This document shows, piece after piece, positions 35,511 to 44,112 of a DNA stretch of 64,000 bases; positions within the stretch are counted from its first letter, which is position 1; each line of letters opens with the position of its first letter. This DNA comes from Barnesiella intestinihominis YIT 11860 (lineage in GTDB: Bacteria; Bacteroidota; Bacteroidia; Bacteroidales; Barnesiellaceae). The notes below the pieces were generated by a model that saw nothing but the letters and a program-made list of their open reading frames with translations, searched no databases and was not told the origin of the DNA. The translations under genes and the position numbers were made by a program. The DNA is taken from assembly GCF_000296465.1 (NCBI RefSeq), contig NZ_JH815205.1:636769-700768 (forward strand), in the 5' to 3' direction.

Positions 35511-35595
35511 CTGTATAATATAGGATGCGGTTCGGCATAGTCAAGCCGAAAATATAATTTTCGCTTGTCTCTGCACTCACCTTTCACTATATTTG
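35502..35595 (+). repeat. Promoter-hairpin repeat, copy D (pepC promoter)
   Basis: The first box is degenerate (TATATTAT, 35502-35509). GCGGTTCGGCATAG; stem arms 35542-35553 and 35557-35567 (CAAG-C-CGAAAAT / ATTTTCG-CTTG, loop ATA); second box TATATTTG 35588-35595, 20 bp from CTTG. It ends 26 bp before the aminopeptidase ATG. Confidence 0.83.
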
Positions 35596-35621
35596 TACCG
35601 TATTTTAAAATATAGTTGTGT

Positions 35622-36824
35622 ATGAATTGTAAGTTTTTCACTATCGCTTGTGCTTTATTGTCAATGTCTTTCTGTTCATGGGCAAACGAAAATAAAACGG
35701 ATTCTGTGGGTTACCAATTTACTGTAACCAAAGAATTGAATACCAACCCGGTAAAAGACCAAAGCAGATCGGGAACGTGTTGGAGCTTCTCGACTTTATC
35801 GTTTATCGAAGATGATTTGTTGCGTCAAGGAAAGCCTGCGGTAGACTTATCGGAAATGTTTATCGTGCGTAACGATTATATAGAAAAAGCGATTAAATAT
35901 GTACGCATGCACGGCGATATCGCCTTTTCGGCCGGAGGTAGCGCTTATGACGTGCTCTATATCATCGATAAATATGGCATTGTTCCCGAGGAGGTTTATA
36001 CCGGTTTGAATTACGGGACAGACAAGCACCAGCACGGAGAACTCGACGCTATCCTCAAAGGTTATGTCGATGCTATCATTGCCAACCCCAACAAAAAACT
36101 TTCGACGGCATGGCTCGATGGATTCAAAGCCGTGCTGGACACCTATTTAGGCAAAGTTCCCGAGAAGTTTACTTACAACGGCGTAGAATACACACCTCAA
36201 TCTTTTGCAAAATCATTGAGTATAAAAGCCTCGGATTATGTTCCGTTGACATCATTCACCCATCACGATTTTTACAAACCTTTTGCCATTGAAGTACCCG
36301 ACAACTGGTTATGGTCGGAATATTATAATATCCCGCTCAACGAATTGATGGAGACAATCGATTATGCTATCGATAAAGGTTTTACAGTCATGTGGGCTTC
36401 CGATGTAAGCGAGAAAGGATTCCAATATCTGAAAGGGTTTGCTGTGGTTCCCGTAGAGAAGAAAAACGAGAACCTGTCTGGAACCGAATTGGCTCGTTGG
36501 GTAAAATTGTCAAAATCGGAAAAAGAAGGAGAACTATATAAATTCGAAGAACCGGAGGAAGAACAATACATCGACCAAAAACTTCGACAAGAAGCATTCG
36601 ATAACTACGAGACTACCGACGACCACGGCATGGTATTCGTAGGGACAGCCGTTGACCAGAACGGTACAAAATATTATAAAGTGAAAAATTCGTGGGGTAC
36701 GGAACAAATTTATGGAGGCTTTTTCTACGCATCAGAAGCATTCGTGAAATATAAAACTATGGATATCTTGGTCCACAAAGATGCTGTTCCCGTAAAGATT
36801 CTGAAAAAATTACATCTGAAATAG
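35622..36824 (+). CDS. C1-family aminopeptidase (PepC / bleomycin-hydrolase type), exported
   Basis: A 400-residue papain-fold aminopeptidase. The catalytic triad is visible: Cys in SRSGTCWSFSTLSF, His in TTDDHGMVFVG and Asn in VKNSWGTEQIYGG. The N-terminus (CKFFTIACALLSMSFCSWA) is a signal sequence, so the enzyme acts in the periplasm or at the surface, unlike the cytosolic lactobacillar PepC. ATG at 35622 is preferred over an upstream TTG at 35616. It is followed 4 bp later by the GDPD-like gene, an operon driven by repeat copy D. Confidence 0.92.
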   Translation: MNCKFFTIACALLSMSFCSWANENKTDSVGYQFTVTKELNTNPVKDQSRSGTCWSFSTLSFIEDDLLRQGKPAVDLSEMFIVRNDYIEKAIKYVRMHGDIAFSAGGSAYDVLYIIDKYGIVPEEVYTGLNYGTDKHQHGELDAILKGYVDAIIANPNKKLSTAWLDGFKAVLDTYLGKVPEKFTYNGVEYTPQSFAKSLSIKASDYVPLTSFTHHDFYKPFAIEVPDNWLWSEYYNIPLNELMETIDYAIDKGFTVMWASDVSEKGFQYLKGFAVVPVEKKNENLSGTELARWVKLSKSEKEGELYKFEEPEEEQYIDQKLRQEAFDNYETTDDHGMVFVGTAVDQNGTKYYKVKNSWGTEQIYGGFFYASEAFVKYKTMDILVHKDAVPVKILKKLHLK

Positions 36825-36828
36825 CACG

Positions 36829-37566
36829 ATGAAACGGCTTCGTCTATCTGGACTTTTGCTGTTGATATTGTGTTTGTCTCTATTGGCTATCCCGTTTTGG
36901 AACGACCGAATCGTACGCCGTTATATCGACAAAATATGGTTACACCGGACGAACTCGATCGAGAAGTTGCACGAGTTTGAACAGGAGTATAAAAATTTTG
37001 AGTGCGACGTGCTGTTCCTCACCGATTCAGCGACATTCGAGATAGGGCATGACGAACCTTCGGGCGAACCGTTGAAGCCCTATCTCGACTTTTTAGGAGC
37101 TAACCCCGACCGAGAACTTTGGCTCGATTTAAAGAATCTGGACGAAAGTAACTGCATACAAGCCGAAACGACACTTACCGGACTACTGGCACAGAGAGAT
37201 GTCGATAAAGATCAATTGATTATCGAATCTCGTGATTGGAAAGCGTTACACCATTTTACACAAGAAGGGTATTACACTTCTTGCTATCTGGATATTCCCC
37301 ATATAGACGAATTGTCCGACGCAGAATGTTTACACAGACTGGATTCCATTCAACAAATAGCCCATAGCGGAGCTGTTTCGGCGCTCTCCTTTCCGGCTTC
37401 GTATTACGCTTTTCTAAGGAATCTGGATTTCTCAGTAGATTTACTCACTTGGGAACATCGTCGATGGGCTTGGCAATTACCCTTCTTTTCCCGATCAAGG
37501 GCGATTCTGAAAGACGGGAGAATAAAAGTCGTTTTGGTGAAAGAAAAGGGACATTATCACAAATGA
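36829..37566 (+). CDS. GDPD/FAM151 (DUF2181)-like membrane-anchored protein
   Basis: A 245-residue protein with an N-terminal hydrophobic anchor (LSGLLLLILCLSLLAIPFW). The following core is a degenerate TIM-barrel of the glycerophosphodiester phosphodiesterase superfamily: an HR pair in WLHRTNS, then FECDVLFLTDS, IGHDEP and LWLDLKNL. The first Glu of the GDPD triad is not obvious, matching FAM151/menorin-like relatives rather than classic GlpQ. Substrate unknown. It is in an operon with the aminopeptidase. Its 3' end overlaps the convergent acyltransferase gene by 10 bp. Confidence 0.7.
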   Translation: MKRLRLSGLLLLILCLSLLAIPFWNDRIVRRYIDKIWLHRTNSIEKLHEFEQEYKNFECDVLFLTDSATFEIGHDEPSGEPLKPYLDFLGANPDRELWLDLKNLDESNCIQAETTLTGLLAQRDVDKDQLIIESRDWKALHHFTQEGYYTSCYLDIPHIDELSDAECLHRLDSIQQIAHSGAVSALSFPASYYAFLRNLDFSVDLLTWEHRRWAWQLPFFSRSRAILKDGRIKVVLVKEKGHYHK

Positions 37567-38549
37567 ATCTTTTTATAAAAACAGGTCAAACACAATCGAT
37601 ATACCCACGCAACAACGATACAAAGCAAGAGATACAATAACCCGGATATCTCTGGGGGAAGGGCTTGATCGTGCGCAAGAACTTGTTGACGCACAAAAGC
37701 ATGAGTTACAAACAGCGCAGCTGAAAGTTTTCCCATGAAAAGCAGAACGTTTTGAAGAGGTTCCTTTCTGGCAAGCGGGAGAACGGCAGCCACAGGAAAG
37801 AGGGCTAATATGGGACTAACCACCCACAAATAGCGATTGAACAAACTCAGAACAAAAAGAACGACTCCCAAAGAAATCCATCTCCACGAAATATATACAG
37901 GGTGACGAGACAGGAGAATGCCTACACAAAACACCGGTAACCACCCTATGCTGTTATAACGAAAAGCAAAAACCCAGTTATCCAACCCGAGACTAGACAA
38001 CACAATGAGCAACGTCCACACCCCTGCTATAATACCCCATAGAACCTTGTCCGATGATTTCCGCAAGAATAATGCGTAAATAACATACAACAGAAATGCC
38101 ATGCCGAAATACCACCACGGCCCGGCAATGATAAATCTGTCGGCAAGGCCATTGGCCGTAAAAGTAAGCATAAACAACATGTCGGTCCAAATCTTGTTAT
38201 TACCCAGATAGGCATAGGTAAAATGCGTATACCCCGAATAACGGTCGAGAATAAGCAGTAGCGCCATAGGAACGAGCCATTTCCACAGTTGTATGGCTCG
38301 GCGCAAAATGATATACCACTTCGATTCCCCGCTGTGGTCATAACATTTGGAAAGTCCATAACCACTGACAAAGACAAAAATCGAAACTCCGTAATGTCCT
38401 AAAAAGGAAAATAGTGATAAAATTATAATGCGTAAATTACCAGACAACATGGCCTCGGTAAAACGGGAAACATTTTCGGGAGCATACTTAAACTCACATT
38501 CTGGCGGAAACTCAGGAAACGTATGAAAATAATTATGTAATATAATCAA
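37557..38549 (-). CDS. Acyltransferase 3 family membrane protein with unresolved start
   Basis: At least 330 residues, about ten hydrophobic helices, of the acyltransferase-3 (OafA/NolL) family that O-acylates surface glycans. The frame is open upstream of the TTG at 38549 and encodes the family motif DKNLDIVKGIGILL (38588 down to about 38547), so the true N-terminus lies further up. However, no ATG, GTG or TTG precedes it before an in-frame TGA, and a run of nine C (38611-38619 on the plus strand) lies between. Either initiation is non-canonical, the tract is phase-variable, or the 5' end is damaged. The family's HNYFH histidine is present. Confidence 0.75.
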   Translation of the reverse strand: MIILHNYFHTFPEFPPECEFKYAPENVSRFTEAMLSGNLRIIILSLFSFLGHYGVSIFVFVSGYGLSKCYDHSGESKWYIILRRAIQLWKWLVPMALLLILDRYSGYTHFTYAYLGNNKIWTDMLFMLTFTANGLADRFIIAGPWWYFGMAFLLYVIYALFLRKSSDKVLWGIIAGVWTLLIVLSSLGLDNWVFAFRYNSIGWLPVFCVGILLSRHPVYISWRWISLGVVLFVLSLFNRYLWVVSPILALFPVAAVLPLARKEPLQNVLLFMGKLSAALFVTHAFVRQQVLAHDQALPPEISGLLYLLLCIVVAWVYRLCLTCFYKKIHL

Positions 38550-38610
38550 TAAAATACCAATACCTTTTACAATATCCAGATTTTTATCCCGCGTAAATGT
38601 TCGTAAATTA

Positions 38611-38619
38611 CCCCCCCCC
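38611..38619. repeat. Homopolymer tract C9 (G9 on the coding strand)
   Basis: Nine consecutive C residues about 25 bp upstream of the acyltransferase DKNLD motif. Such tracts are slippage-prone. Adding or removing one or two G does not by itself join an ATG to the frame here, so an effect on expression level is more plausible than an on/off reading-frame switch. Confidence 0.6.
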
Positions 38620-38687
38620 TTAAATATTCACATTCATTAGCATTATTTGTATTTATTTACATTCATCAGATGCAAAATAACATGAGA

Positions 38688-39164
38688 TTACATTTCTTCC
38701 GATACCTCATTGAGCTTTTCACCGATCAATCGAGCAGCCGATGCTACATAATCGGCACAAGGGCGACGCTTGTAATACGTTTCGGTACGAGCCTCGGGAG
38801 TAGGACTATCGCTTTTATGGTCGAGTCCCAACAGCTCTCTGCAAATAATAGAACCGTTTAGGGCCTTCGATTTCTCTGCCAAATCCTGCACCGTGCCGTA
38901 AACGATTTTTCGTTTAGTCATATCCGACGGGATATCATTTTTGTAAAATAACCCAGCAACCATAAACATGCCGCTAACTGCACCGCACACTTCCCTCAAT
39001 CGTCCCATGCCTCCACCCAACGGGGCACTGATAGACGCTGCCAAAGACGGGCTTATATCGAACAAATCGCAATAAGCCAACACAACGGCTTGCGCACAAT
39101 TATATCCTTCCAGAAAAAAACGACGAGCCTTCTCCGCTCTTTGTTCCACATCTACTCTTTCCAT
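38688..39164 (-). CDS. C_GCAxxG_C_C family protein
   Basis: A 158-residue cytosolic protein named for its cysteine signature, all of which is present: GYNCAQAV, LGGGMGRLREVCGAVSG, then IICRELLGLD and RPCADYVASAA. Members are thought to bind a metal or redox cofactor; function unknown. I chose ATG 39164 (MERVDVEQRAEKA), the usual family start. An in-frame ATG at 39194 would read back into ung. The 4-bp gap to ung suggests co-transcription. Confidence 0.88.
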   Translation of the reverse strand: MERVDVEQRAEKARRFFLEGYNCAQAVVLAYCDLFDISPSLAASISAPLGGGMGRLREVCGAVSGMFMVAGLFYKNDIPSDMTKRKIVYGTVQDLAEKSKALNGSIICRELLGLDHKSDSPTPEARTETYYKRRPCADYVASAARLIGEKLNEVSEEM

Positions 39165-39168
39165 ACCG

Positions 39169-39831
39169 TTACCATTGAATAGGATCGACTCCATGAGCCT
39201 CTAAATATTGGTTAGTTTGACTAAAATGATGATTCCCGAAGAACCCCCGATGTGCCGACAAAGGCGAAGGGTGTGGAGATTGCAAAACAAGATGCCGACT
39301 GCGATCTATAAAATCGCCCTTCCGTTGGGCATACGATCCCCATAGGATAAATACCAAATGCTCCCGCTCTTCTGCCAATTTATGAATAACTGCATCGGTA
39401 AATGTTTCCCAACCTCTACCTTGATGAGATGCCGCCTTGTGAGCCTCAACCGTGAGAGTGGCATTCAAAAGCAAAACTCCTTGTTGCGCCCATCGAGTCA
39501 AATTTCCACTTCGAGGAACAGGGATTCCCAAATCGCTCTCGATCTCCTTGAAAATATTTTGAAGCGAAGGGGGAAAAGGAATCTGATCATTAACCGAGAA
39601 ACAAAGCCCATGCGCTTGACGAGGCTCGTGATAGGGATCTTGCCCCAAAATAACGACCTTTACTTGGTCGAACGGGCAAGCATCGAAAGCCGCAAAAATC
39701 TGGCTACCGGGAGGATAAACCGTTTTAGTAGCATATTCGTGCCGTACAAAAGCCGCCAGATTTTCAAAATAAGGCTTGCCAAACTCGCTTTGTAAGCGCT
39801 GTTGCCAGCTAGATTCGATACGAACATTCAT
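39169..39831 (-). CDS. ung: Uracil-DNA glycosylase
   Basis: A 220-residue family-1 UDG that excises uracil from DNA. Motifs are intact: the water-activating loop ILGQDPYHEPRQAHGLCFSV, NATLTVEAHKAASHQGRGWE for uracil specificity, and the minor-groove loop LQSPHPSPLSAHRGFFG with the catalytic His. Length is canonical. It is transcribed from a minus-strand TAGCTTTG box at 39866-39873 and followed closely by the C_GCAxxG_C_C gene. Confidence 0.97.
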   Translation of the reverse strand: MNVRIESSWQQRLQSEFGKPYFENLAAFVRHEYATKTVYPPGSQIFAAFDACPFDQVKVVILGQDPYHEPRQAHGLCFSVNDQIPFPPSLQNIFKEIESDLGIPVPRSGNLTRWAQQGVLLLNATLTVEAHKAASHQGRGWETFTDAVIHKLAEEREHLVFILWGSYAQRKGDFIDRSRHLVLQSPHPSPLSAHRGFFGNHHFSQTNQYLEAHGVDPIQW

Positions 39832-39865
39832 AATAATCGAATAAGATTTTAACCATATCTGTTTG

Positions 39866-39873
39866 CAAAGCTA
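39866..39873 (-). promoter_or_regulatory. -7 box upstream of ung
   Basis: TAGCTTTG on the minus strand, 35 bp before the ung ATG. Confidence 0.5.
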
Positions 39874-39884
39874 CAAATATTTCT

Positions 39885-39892
39885 TACTTTTG
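39885..39892 (+). promoter_or_regulatory. -7 box upstream of tRNA-Arg
   Basis: TACTTTTG on the plus strand, divergent from the ung promoter and 61 bp before the mature tRNA. Confidence 0.5.
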
Positions 39893-39953
39893 CCACGCAA
39901 ACAGCGAATTGTTTCTCGTTTTTGAATAGAAGCAATCCCGCTTTTTTATATCG

Positions 39954-40025
39954 GCACCCGTAGTTCAATGGATAGAATAAAGGATTCCGGTTCCTTCGAT
40001 TGGGGTTCGACTCCCCACGGGTGTA
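39954..40025 (+). tRNA. tRNA-Arg(CCG)
   Basis: Full cloverleaf. The acceptor GCACCCG pairs with CGGGTGT (G-U closing pair) with discriminator A at 40025. The anticodon stem AAGGA/TCCTT encloses loop TTCCGGT, giving anticodon CCG. The T-arm is GGGG-TTCGACT-CCCC. The 3'-CCA is not encoded, so it must be added by the CCA-transferase. A strong terminator follows directly. Confidence 0.95.
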
Positions 40026-40026
40026 C

Positions 40027-40070
40027 AAAGCAAACAGCCTGTCTATAACAGACAGGCTGTTTGCTTTATA
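40027..40070 (+). terminator. tRNA-Arg terminator
   Basis: Perfect 17-bp stem (AAAGCAAACAGCCTGTC and its complement) with loop TATAACA, starting one base after the tRNA discriminator and ending in CTTTAT. Confidence 0.92.
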
Positions 40071-40114
40071 GAAAATACATAAGATTACCCAGAATTATTT
40101 TGATTGTGTTTTTT

Positions 40115-40378
40115 AACCCCTCCGTCCTGCGGACACCTCCCCTATATTTTGCTGAACAAAATACAGGGGAGGAGTTTAAATAACCCTCTATTCGTTTGTG
40201 TCACTTCCTTTATGTTTTGCCTTGCAAAACACAGGGAAGGAGGTTGAATGCCCTCCTATCGCATTATTTATCGAATGAGATGGATCGTGCTCGTCCTTCT
40301 CCCCTGCCGTATCACGTAATATCACGGGGTGCCACATTAGCCATATAGAAGAGATGTCCGCAGGACGGAGGGAGTTGA
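40115..40378. repeat. Composite intergenic element with terminal inverted repeats (family 2)
   Basis: A block of about 264 bp without coding content. Its ends are inverted copies of each other: TCCGTCCTGCGGACA at 40121-40135 and its exact complement at 40355-40369, with similarity extending to about 25 bp. Inside lie two CCTCC...GGAGG hairpins (40137-40173 and 40203-40242) and a CCCCTGCCGT...ACGGGGTG module (40301-40331). The rest of the 40071-40562 gap holds only AT-rich DNA. The structure resembles a non-autonomous mobile element, but I see no target duplication. Confidence 0.6.
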
Positions 40379-40562
40379 AAAGATTATATAGTCTTTGATG
40401 GAGGGATCAGACGCATAAACGGACAACCGCCACTCATTTCCTACTGAGCCGATATCCTCACTAAATATCGACTAGGCCTAACTTTTTCTTTTATATTCAC
40501 TTTCTTTCTGTTTTTATTCATCTGAATTTTGTAGTTTTGTCCTATACTATAAATCCAACATC

Positions 40563-42101
40563 ATGAGAAAGGTCTTTCTTATCATAATCTTTATTTTTTC
40601 GTTGTCTCGGATTCATGCTCAACATGTTCAAATCTATGGAACAGATTTATCGGCTACACTACTGAAAAAGTATGAAGGGCTTGAAAAAGACTCTTTGATT
40701 AAAATTTCCGAAATCATTTTTGAAAAAAAACAGAATGTAGATGCATATCAAAATACGACATATGAAGATATGTATTATATACGTACTAATGAAAAGTTGA
40801 TTCCTATAACTGGGAAATTGAAAGAAAGGCTTGCATTTGAATGTAAAACGCCACAAGATATTTGGGACTCCGAAGTTATTAAACATGTACTTCTCCCCCT
40901 TCAAAAAAAAGGATTACAAAAAGAATTACGATTAGAAAGAGAACAAGACGCATTGGATTATATTGACCGATTGAAATCTAATGGATTAGTATATAAAGAT
41001 CCTTATCTCGAAAATTATATTTATGGACTGATAGCCCGAACAGCCCCTACACACTACATCGATAAAAGACCTTACAGAGTGAATTTACTCATAGTCGACG
41101 ACTCGTCGTTGAATGCAGGCGTATATCCCAACGGAACATTAATCATTACAACGGGACTTCTCTCCTGCCTACATTCCGAAGATGAACTGATCGCCATACT
41201 CAGCCACGAGATAGCTCATTTTGTACTGGACCATCAAATACAAAATGTGAATAAAGCCATTTCTCGCAAGAACCGAGCTGCATTTTGGGCTACGTTGGCA
41301 ACCGGTGTAACCGCTGTGGCAGAAGGCGTTGCTGCGGCAAATGGCAATTATAGCACTCCGGGATTGGCAACCCTCGGCGTGGCTACTCTATCCGGAGCTA
41401 TTGCTTCGGAAGTAATCGATTGGCTGGGAATGAAATATAACCACAAACAAGAAAACGAAGCCGATGCTATCGCCAAAAATATGCTTGCAATCCTTCAACG
41501 CGACACTAATGCTTTATCATCGGCTCTGAACCATATACAACAGACCATAAATGAAGAAGGACTTGATGATATATATTTCGATTCTTTTACTCACCCGGCT
41601 TTGATTGAAAGAATTCATAAGCTGGGTGACCCGCAGACACTGCCCGATAACGATTTCGAAAGAAAAATATCATTCATCATTACCAATGCTGCCCACAAAA
41701 AATATGACAGCGGTCGTTTCACACAAGCCATCGACTTAGTTTCACAAAACATGGAGAACCACGTAGCGACTTCGGAAGATTACATCTTAAAAGCCTATTG
41801 CTTGTTTGCATTATACAACAGCGCTCAATCGAACGAAGAAGCATTATCACTTATCCATTCGGCAAAAGCCGTCGATCCAACGAATATCGAAGCCTATAAA
41901 GCAGAAATCGTCGCATACCTTCGGTTGGACGATAAAAATACGGCCTTGCGCTTATTGCAAGAGTACGAATCCATACTGGCCGATATGCAGCAATCCAACC
42001 ACTCTTCTTATTTTATCGATACAGAAATAAGTTGGTGTAGAAACATGCAGATAAAATTAAACGGTATGCAAGTACAGCAAGCAACAATCCAACCATACTA
42101 A
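40563..42101 (+). CDS. M48-family zinc metalloprotease with TPR-like C-terminus
   Basis: A 512-residue exported protein (signal peptide VFLIIIFIFSLSRIHA). The zinc site is HEIAH at about residues 214-218, with the third ligand in QENEADAIA (about residue 298). Between them a hydrophobic Ala/Gly-rich segment (about 235-290) may touch the membrane. After about residue 360 the protein has TPR-like helices (KKYDSGRFTQAIDLVSQ, SEDYILKAYCLFALYNSAQ). This order resembles BepA/Oma1-type periplasmic quality-control proteases. The neighbouring DNA is repeat-rich on the upstream side. Confidence 0.88.
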   Translation: MRKVFLIIIFIFSLSRIHAQHVQIYGTDLSATLLKKYEGLEKDSLIKISEIIFEKKQNVDAYQNTTYEDMYYIRTNEKLIPITGKLKERLAFECKTPQDIWDSEVIKHVLLPLQKKGLQKELRLEREQDALDYIDRLKSNGLVYKDPYLENYIYGLIARTAPTHYIDKRPYRVNLLIVDDSSLNAGVYPNGTLIITTGLLSCLHSEDELIAILSHEIAHFVLDHQIQNVNKAISRKNRAAFWATLATGVTAVAEGVAAANGNYSTPGLATLGVATLSGAIASEVIDWLGMKYNHKQENEADAIAKNMLAILQRDTNALSSALNHIQQTINEEGLDDIYFDSFTHPALIERIHKLGDPQTLPDNDFERKISFIITNAAHKKYDSGRFTQAIDLVSQNMENHVATSEDYILKAYCLFALYNSAQSNEEALSLIHSAKAVDPTNIEAYKAEIVAYLRLDDKNTALRLLQEYESILADMQQSNHSSYFIDTEISWCRNMQIKLNGMQVQQATIQPY

Positions 42102-42120
42102 GACAAATATCGCTTCCTGT

Positions 42121-42157
42121 TTTTCATGCCGAAACCGACTATGATTCGACATGAAAA
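42121..42157. repeat. Inverted repeat after the M48 gene
   Basis: TTTTCATGCCGAA and TTCGACATGAAAA are complementary at 12 of 13 positions around an 11-nt loop. It may serve as a terminator, although no T-run follows, and it merges into decayed repeat copy G. Confidence 0.55.
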
Positions 42158-42202
42158 ATAGATAAGCTCATTTTGTCCTTCTCCCGGCTTACACTATCTT
42201 TG
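42140..42202 (+). repeat. Decayed promoter-hairpin repeat, copy G
   Basis: Shares TTCG-CATGAAAAATA with copy F and ends in TATCTTTG (42195-42202). A TTTG at 42172-42175 lies 19 bp upstream. It ends 4 bp before the HAD-gene ATG, which therefore would have an almost leaderless message or another start site. Confidence 0.45.
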
Positions 42203-42206
42203 CACT

Positions 42207-42860
42207 ATGGAAAATAAAATAGATTGGAGCCGTACAGATGGATTAATTTTCGATATGGACGGAACCCTGTGGGATGCAGTAGACACATATGCCCGCATTT
42301 GGAACGAAGTATTTCTGCGAGCAGGAAAAGAAGTTCACATCACGAGGGAAAGCCTCATCGGTAACATCGGTATTCCTATTCCTAAGATTTTGGCAAACCT
42401 CTTTCCAGAAATTGAAAACGAAGAGGCAAACCGTTTCTCAAAAGAGTTAGCGGAACATGAGCCCGAATTATTGTCCCGTTACGGCGGTACACCCTATCCC
42501 GGCGTGGTTTCCGGGTTGGAACAACTCTCCTCGAAATACAAATTGTTTTTGGTCAGTAATTGCGACACCCATACTTTACCTATTTTCATGTCTTGTATCG
42601 GGATAACCCCTTTCATCACCGAGGCCATTTCATTCGGCGACACACATAAACCCAAGGGTGACAACATGTTATTACTGAAAGAAAAATATCATCTGCAACA
42701 CCCCCTCTATATGGGCGATATAGAAGCCGACGGGCGGGAAACTCATCGGGCAGGACTACCGTTCGTATATGCCCGTTACGGATTCGGACACACCGACGAT
42801 TATGAGTTAGCTTTCGATTCGTTCGAAGATTTCACCAATTTCTTCTTAAAACTTAAATAA
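42207..42860 (+). CDS. HAD-superfamily hydrolase (phosphoglycolate-phosphatase-like)
   Basis: A 217-residue cytosolic phosphatase. The four HAD motifs are visible: FDMDGTLWD with the nucleophile Asp, FLVSNCDTHT, the lysine in THKPKGDN, and MGDIEADGR binding magnesium. A cap domain occupies about residues 20-85. The family acts on small phosphate esters; the specific substrate is unknown. It is separated from the M24 peptidase gene by 2 bp, so the two are co-transcribed. Confidence 0.9.
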   Translation: MENKIDWSRTDGLIFDMDGTLWDAVDTYARIWNEVFLRAGKEVHITRESLIGNIGIPIPKILANLFPEIENEEANRFSKELAEHEPELLSRYGGTPYPGVVSGLEQLSSKYKLFLVSNCDTHTLPIFMSCIGITPFITEAISFGDTHKPKGDNMLLLKEKYHLQHPLYMGDIEADGRETHRAGLPFVYARYGFGHTDDYELAFDSFEDFTNFFLKLK

Positions 42861-42862
42861 AA

Positions 42863-44035
42863 ATGTATTCGAGTAATTTTCAACCCGAGGCTTCGTTACG
42901 GTGGAAGAGAGTACAGTCGGTATTACAGTCGATAAATGCCGATGCCGTTTTGTTGAATACGAACGCCAATCTATATTATTCTTCGGGCCGGATATTCAAC
43001 GGTTATACCTATATACCTTCGGAGGGTGAAGCGATTTATTTCGTCCGCCGCCCCATAGGGTTGAAAGGAGAAAATGTTCATTATATCCACAAGCCCGAAC
43101 AAATACCGGCTTTACTCACCGAAATAGGGCTGCCACTTCCCCGTAAACTCGCAATCGAGTGGGATGCATCTCACGGCGATTTCACACGGTTATGCGCCGT
43201 ATTTCCCGATGCAGAAATAACGAACGGCTCGGCTGTCATGCGGAAAGTACGTTCGGTAAAAACCGATTACGAATTGGGGTTATTGCACGAGTCCGCCGTG
43301 AAACATGCCGAAGTATATCATCGTATCGAATCGGTCTATCATAACGGAATGACCGATATCGAATTACAGATAGAAATAGAACGCTTGTTGCGGTTGCATG
43401 GGAATCTGGGGCTTTTCAGAATAAACGGACAAAGCATGGAGATTTTCATGGGCAATGTCATTTGCGGCGATAATGCAGATACTCCCACACCGTACGATTT
43501 TGCTATGGGAGGAGCCGGATTGAGCTGCTCGATACCGGTAGGTTGCAATGGGTCGCTCATTCGTCCGGGCATGGCTGTGATGGTAGACATGTGCGGCAAT
43601 TTCACCGGATACATGACTGACATGACCCGGGTCTATTCGGTGGGGGAATTACCCGACCTAGCTCATCGAGCCCACCAATGTTCCATCGATATTCATCGTG
43701 CTGTAAGCCAAATGGGTAAACCGAGCGTAAAGGCGGCCGACTTATATAATCTAGCGATTTCGATAGCAAAAGAGGCCGGATTGGAAAATTACTTTATGGG
43801 ACATACCCAGAAGGCCGGATTTATCGGACACGGTGTAGGTATCGAAGTTAATGAAGCTCCGGTCTTAGCTCCGCGCTCGAAAGATATTTTAGAAGGGAAT
43901 CAAGTCATAGCTCTTGAACCGAAATTTGTCATACCCCATGTAGGCGCTGTTGGAATCGAAGATACCTATATGGTCACACCCGAAGGTATGAAGGCCATTA
44001 CAAACGCTCCGGTAGAAATAGTATCTTTATCGTAA
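42863..44035 (+). CDS. M24-family Xaa-Pro aminopeptidase-like protein
   Basis: A 390-residue cytosolic 'pita-bread' metallopeptidase with an N-terminal creatinase-like domain (RWKRVQSVLQSINADAVLL). The five metal ligands are recognisable: the two Asp in MVDMCGNFTGYMTDMTRVY, His in GHGVGIEVNEAP, Glu in LEPKFV and Glu in VGIEDTYMV. It probably removes N-terminal residues before proline. Operon with the HAD hydrolase. Confidence 0.9.
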   Translation: MYSSNFQPEASLRWKRVQSVLQSINADAVLLNTNANLYYSSGRIFNGYTYIPSEGEAIYFVRRPIGLKGENVHYIHKPEQIPALLTEIGLPLPRKLAIEWDASHGDFTRLCAVFPDAEITNGSAVMRKVRSVKTDYELGLLHESAVKHAEVYHRIESVYHNGMTDIELQIEIERLLRLHGNLGLFRINGQSMEIFMGNVICGDNADTPTPYDFAMGGAGLSCSIPVGCNGSLIRPGMAVMVDMCGNFTGYMTDMTRVYSVGELPDLAHRAHQCSIDIHRAVSQMGKPSVKAADLYNLAISIAKEAGLENYFMGHTQKAGFIGHGVGIEVNEAPVLAPRSKDILEGNQVIALEPKFVIPHVGAVGIEDTYMVTPEGMKAITNAPVEIVSLS

Positions 44036-44047
44036 AATATCTTTTTG

Positions 44048-44112
44048 AACCCTTCCGTCATTTCGTGACACCTCCCCTATCGCTTTTTACCGTGCGTAGT
44101 GGAGGAGGTTAA
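44048..44112. repeat. Intergenic hairpin repeat (family 2)
   Basis: Two successive hairpins: GTCA-TTTCG-TGAC, then CCTCCCCTA...TAGTGGAGG. Same order as at 40115 and 49893 but with different loop and stem bases. It lies between the M24 and dnaE genes. Confidence 0.6.

Noticed and set aside
40203-40330. CRISPR array or tandem repeat behind the tRNA
   Set aside because: The repeats are two or three non-identical hairpins without regular spacers or cas genes.
39954-40378. Integrated element using the tRNA-Arg gene as attachment site
   Set aside because: No integrase gene and no second copy of the tRNA 3' end are found in the window.
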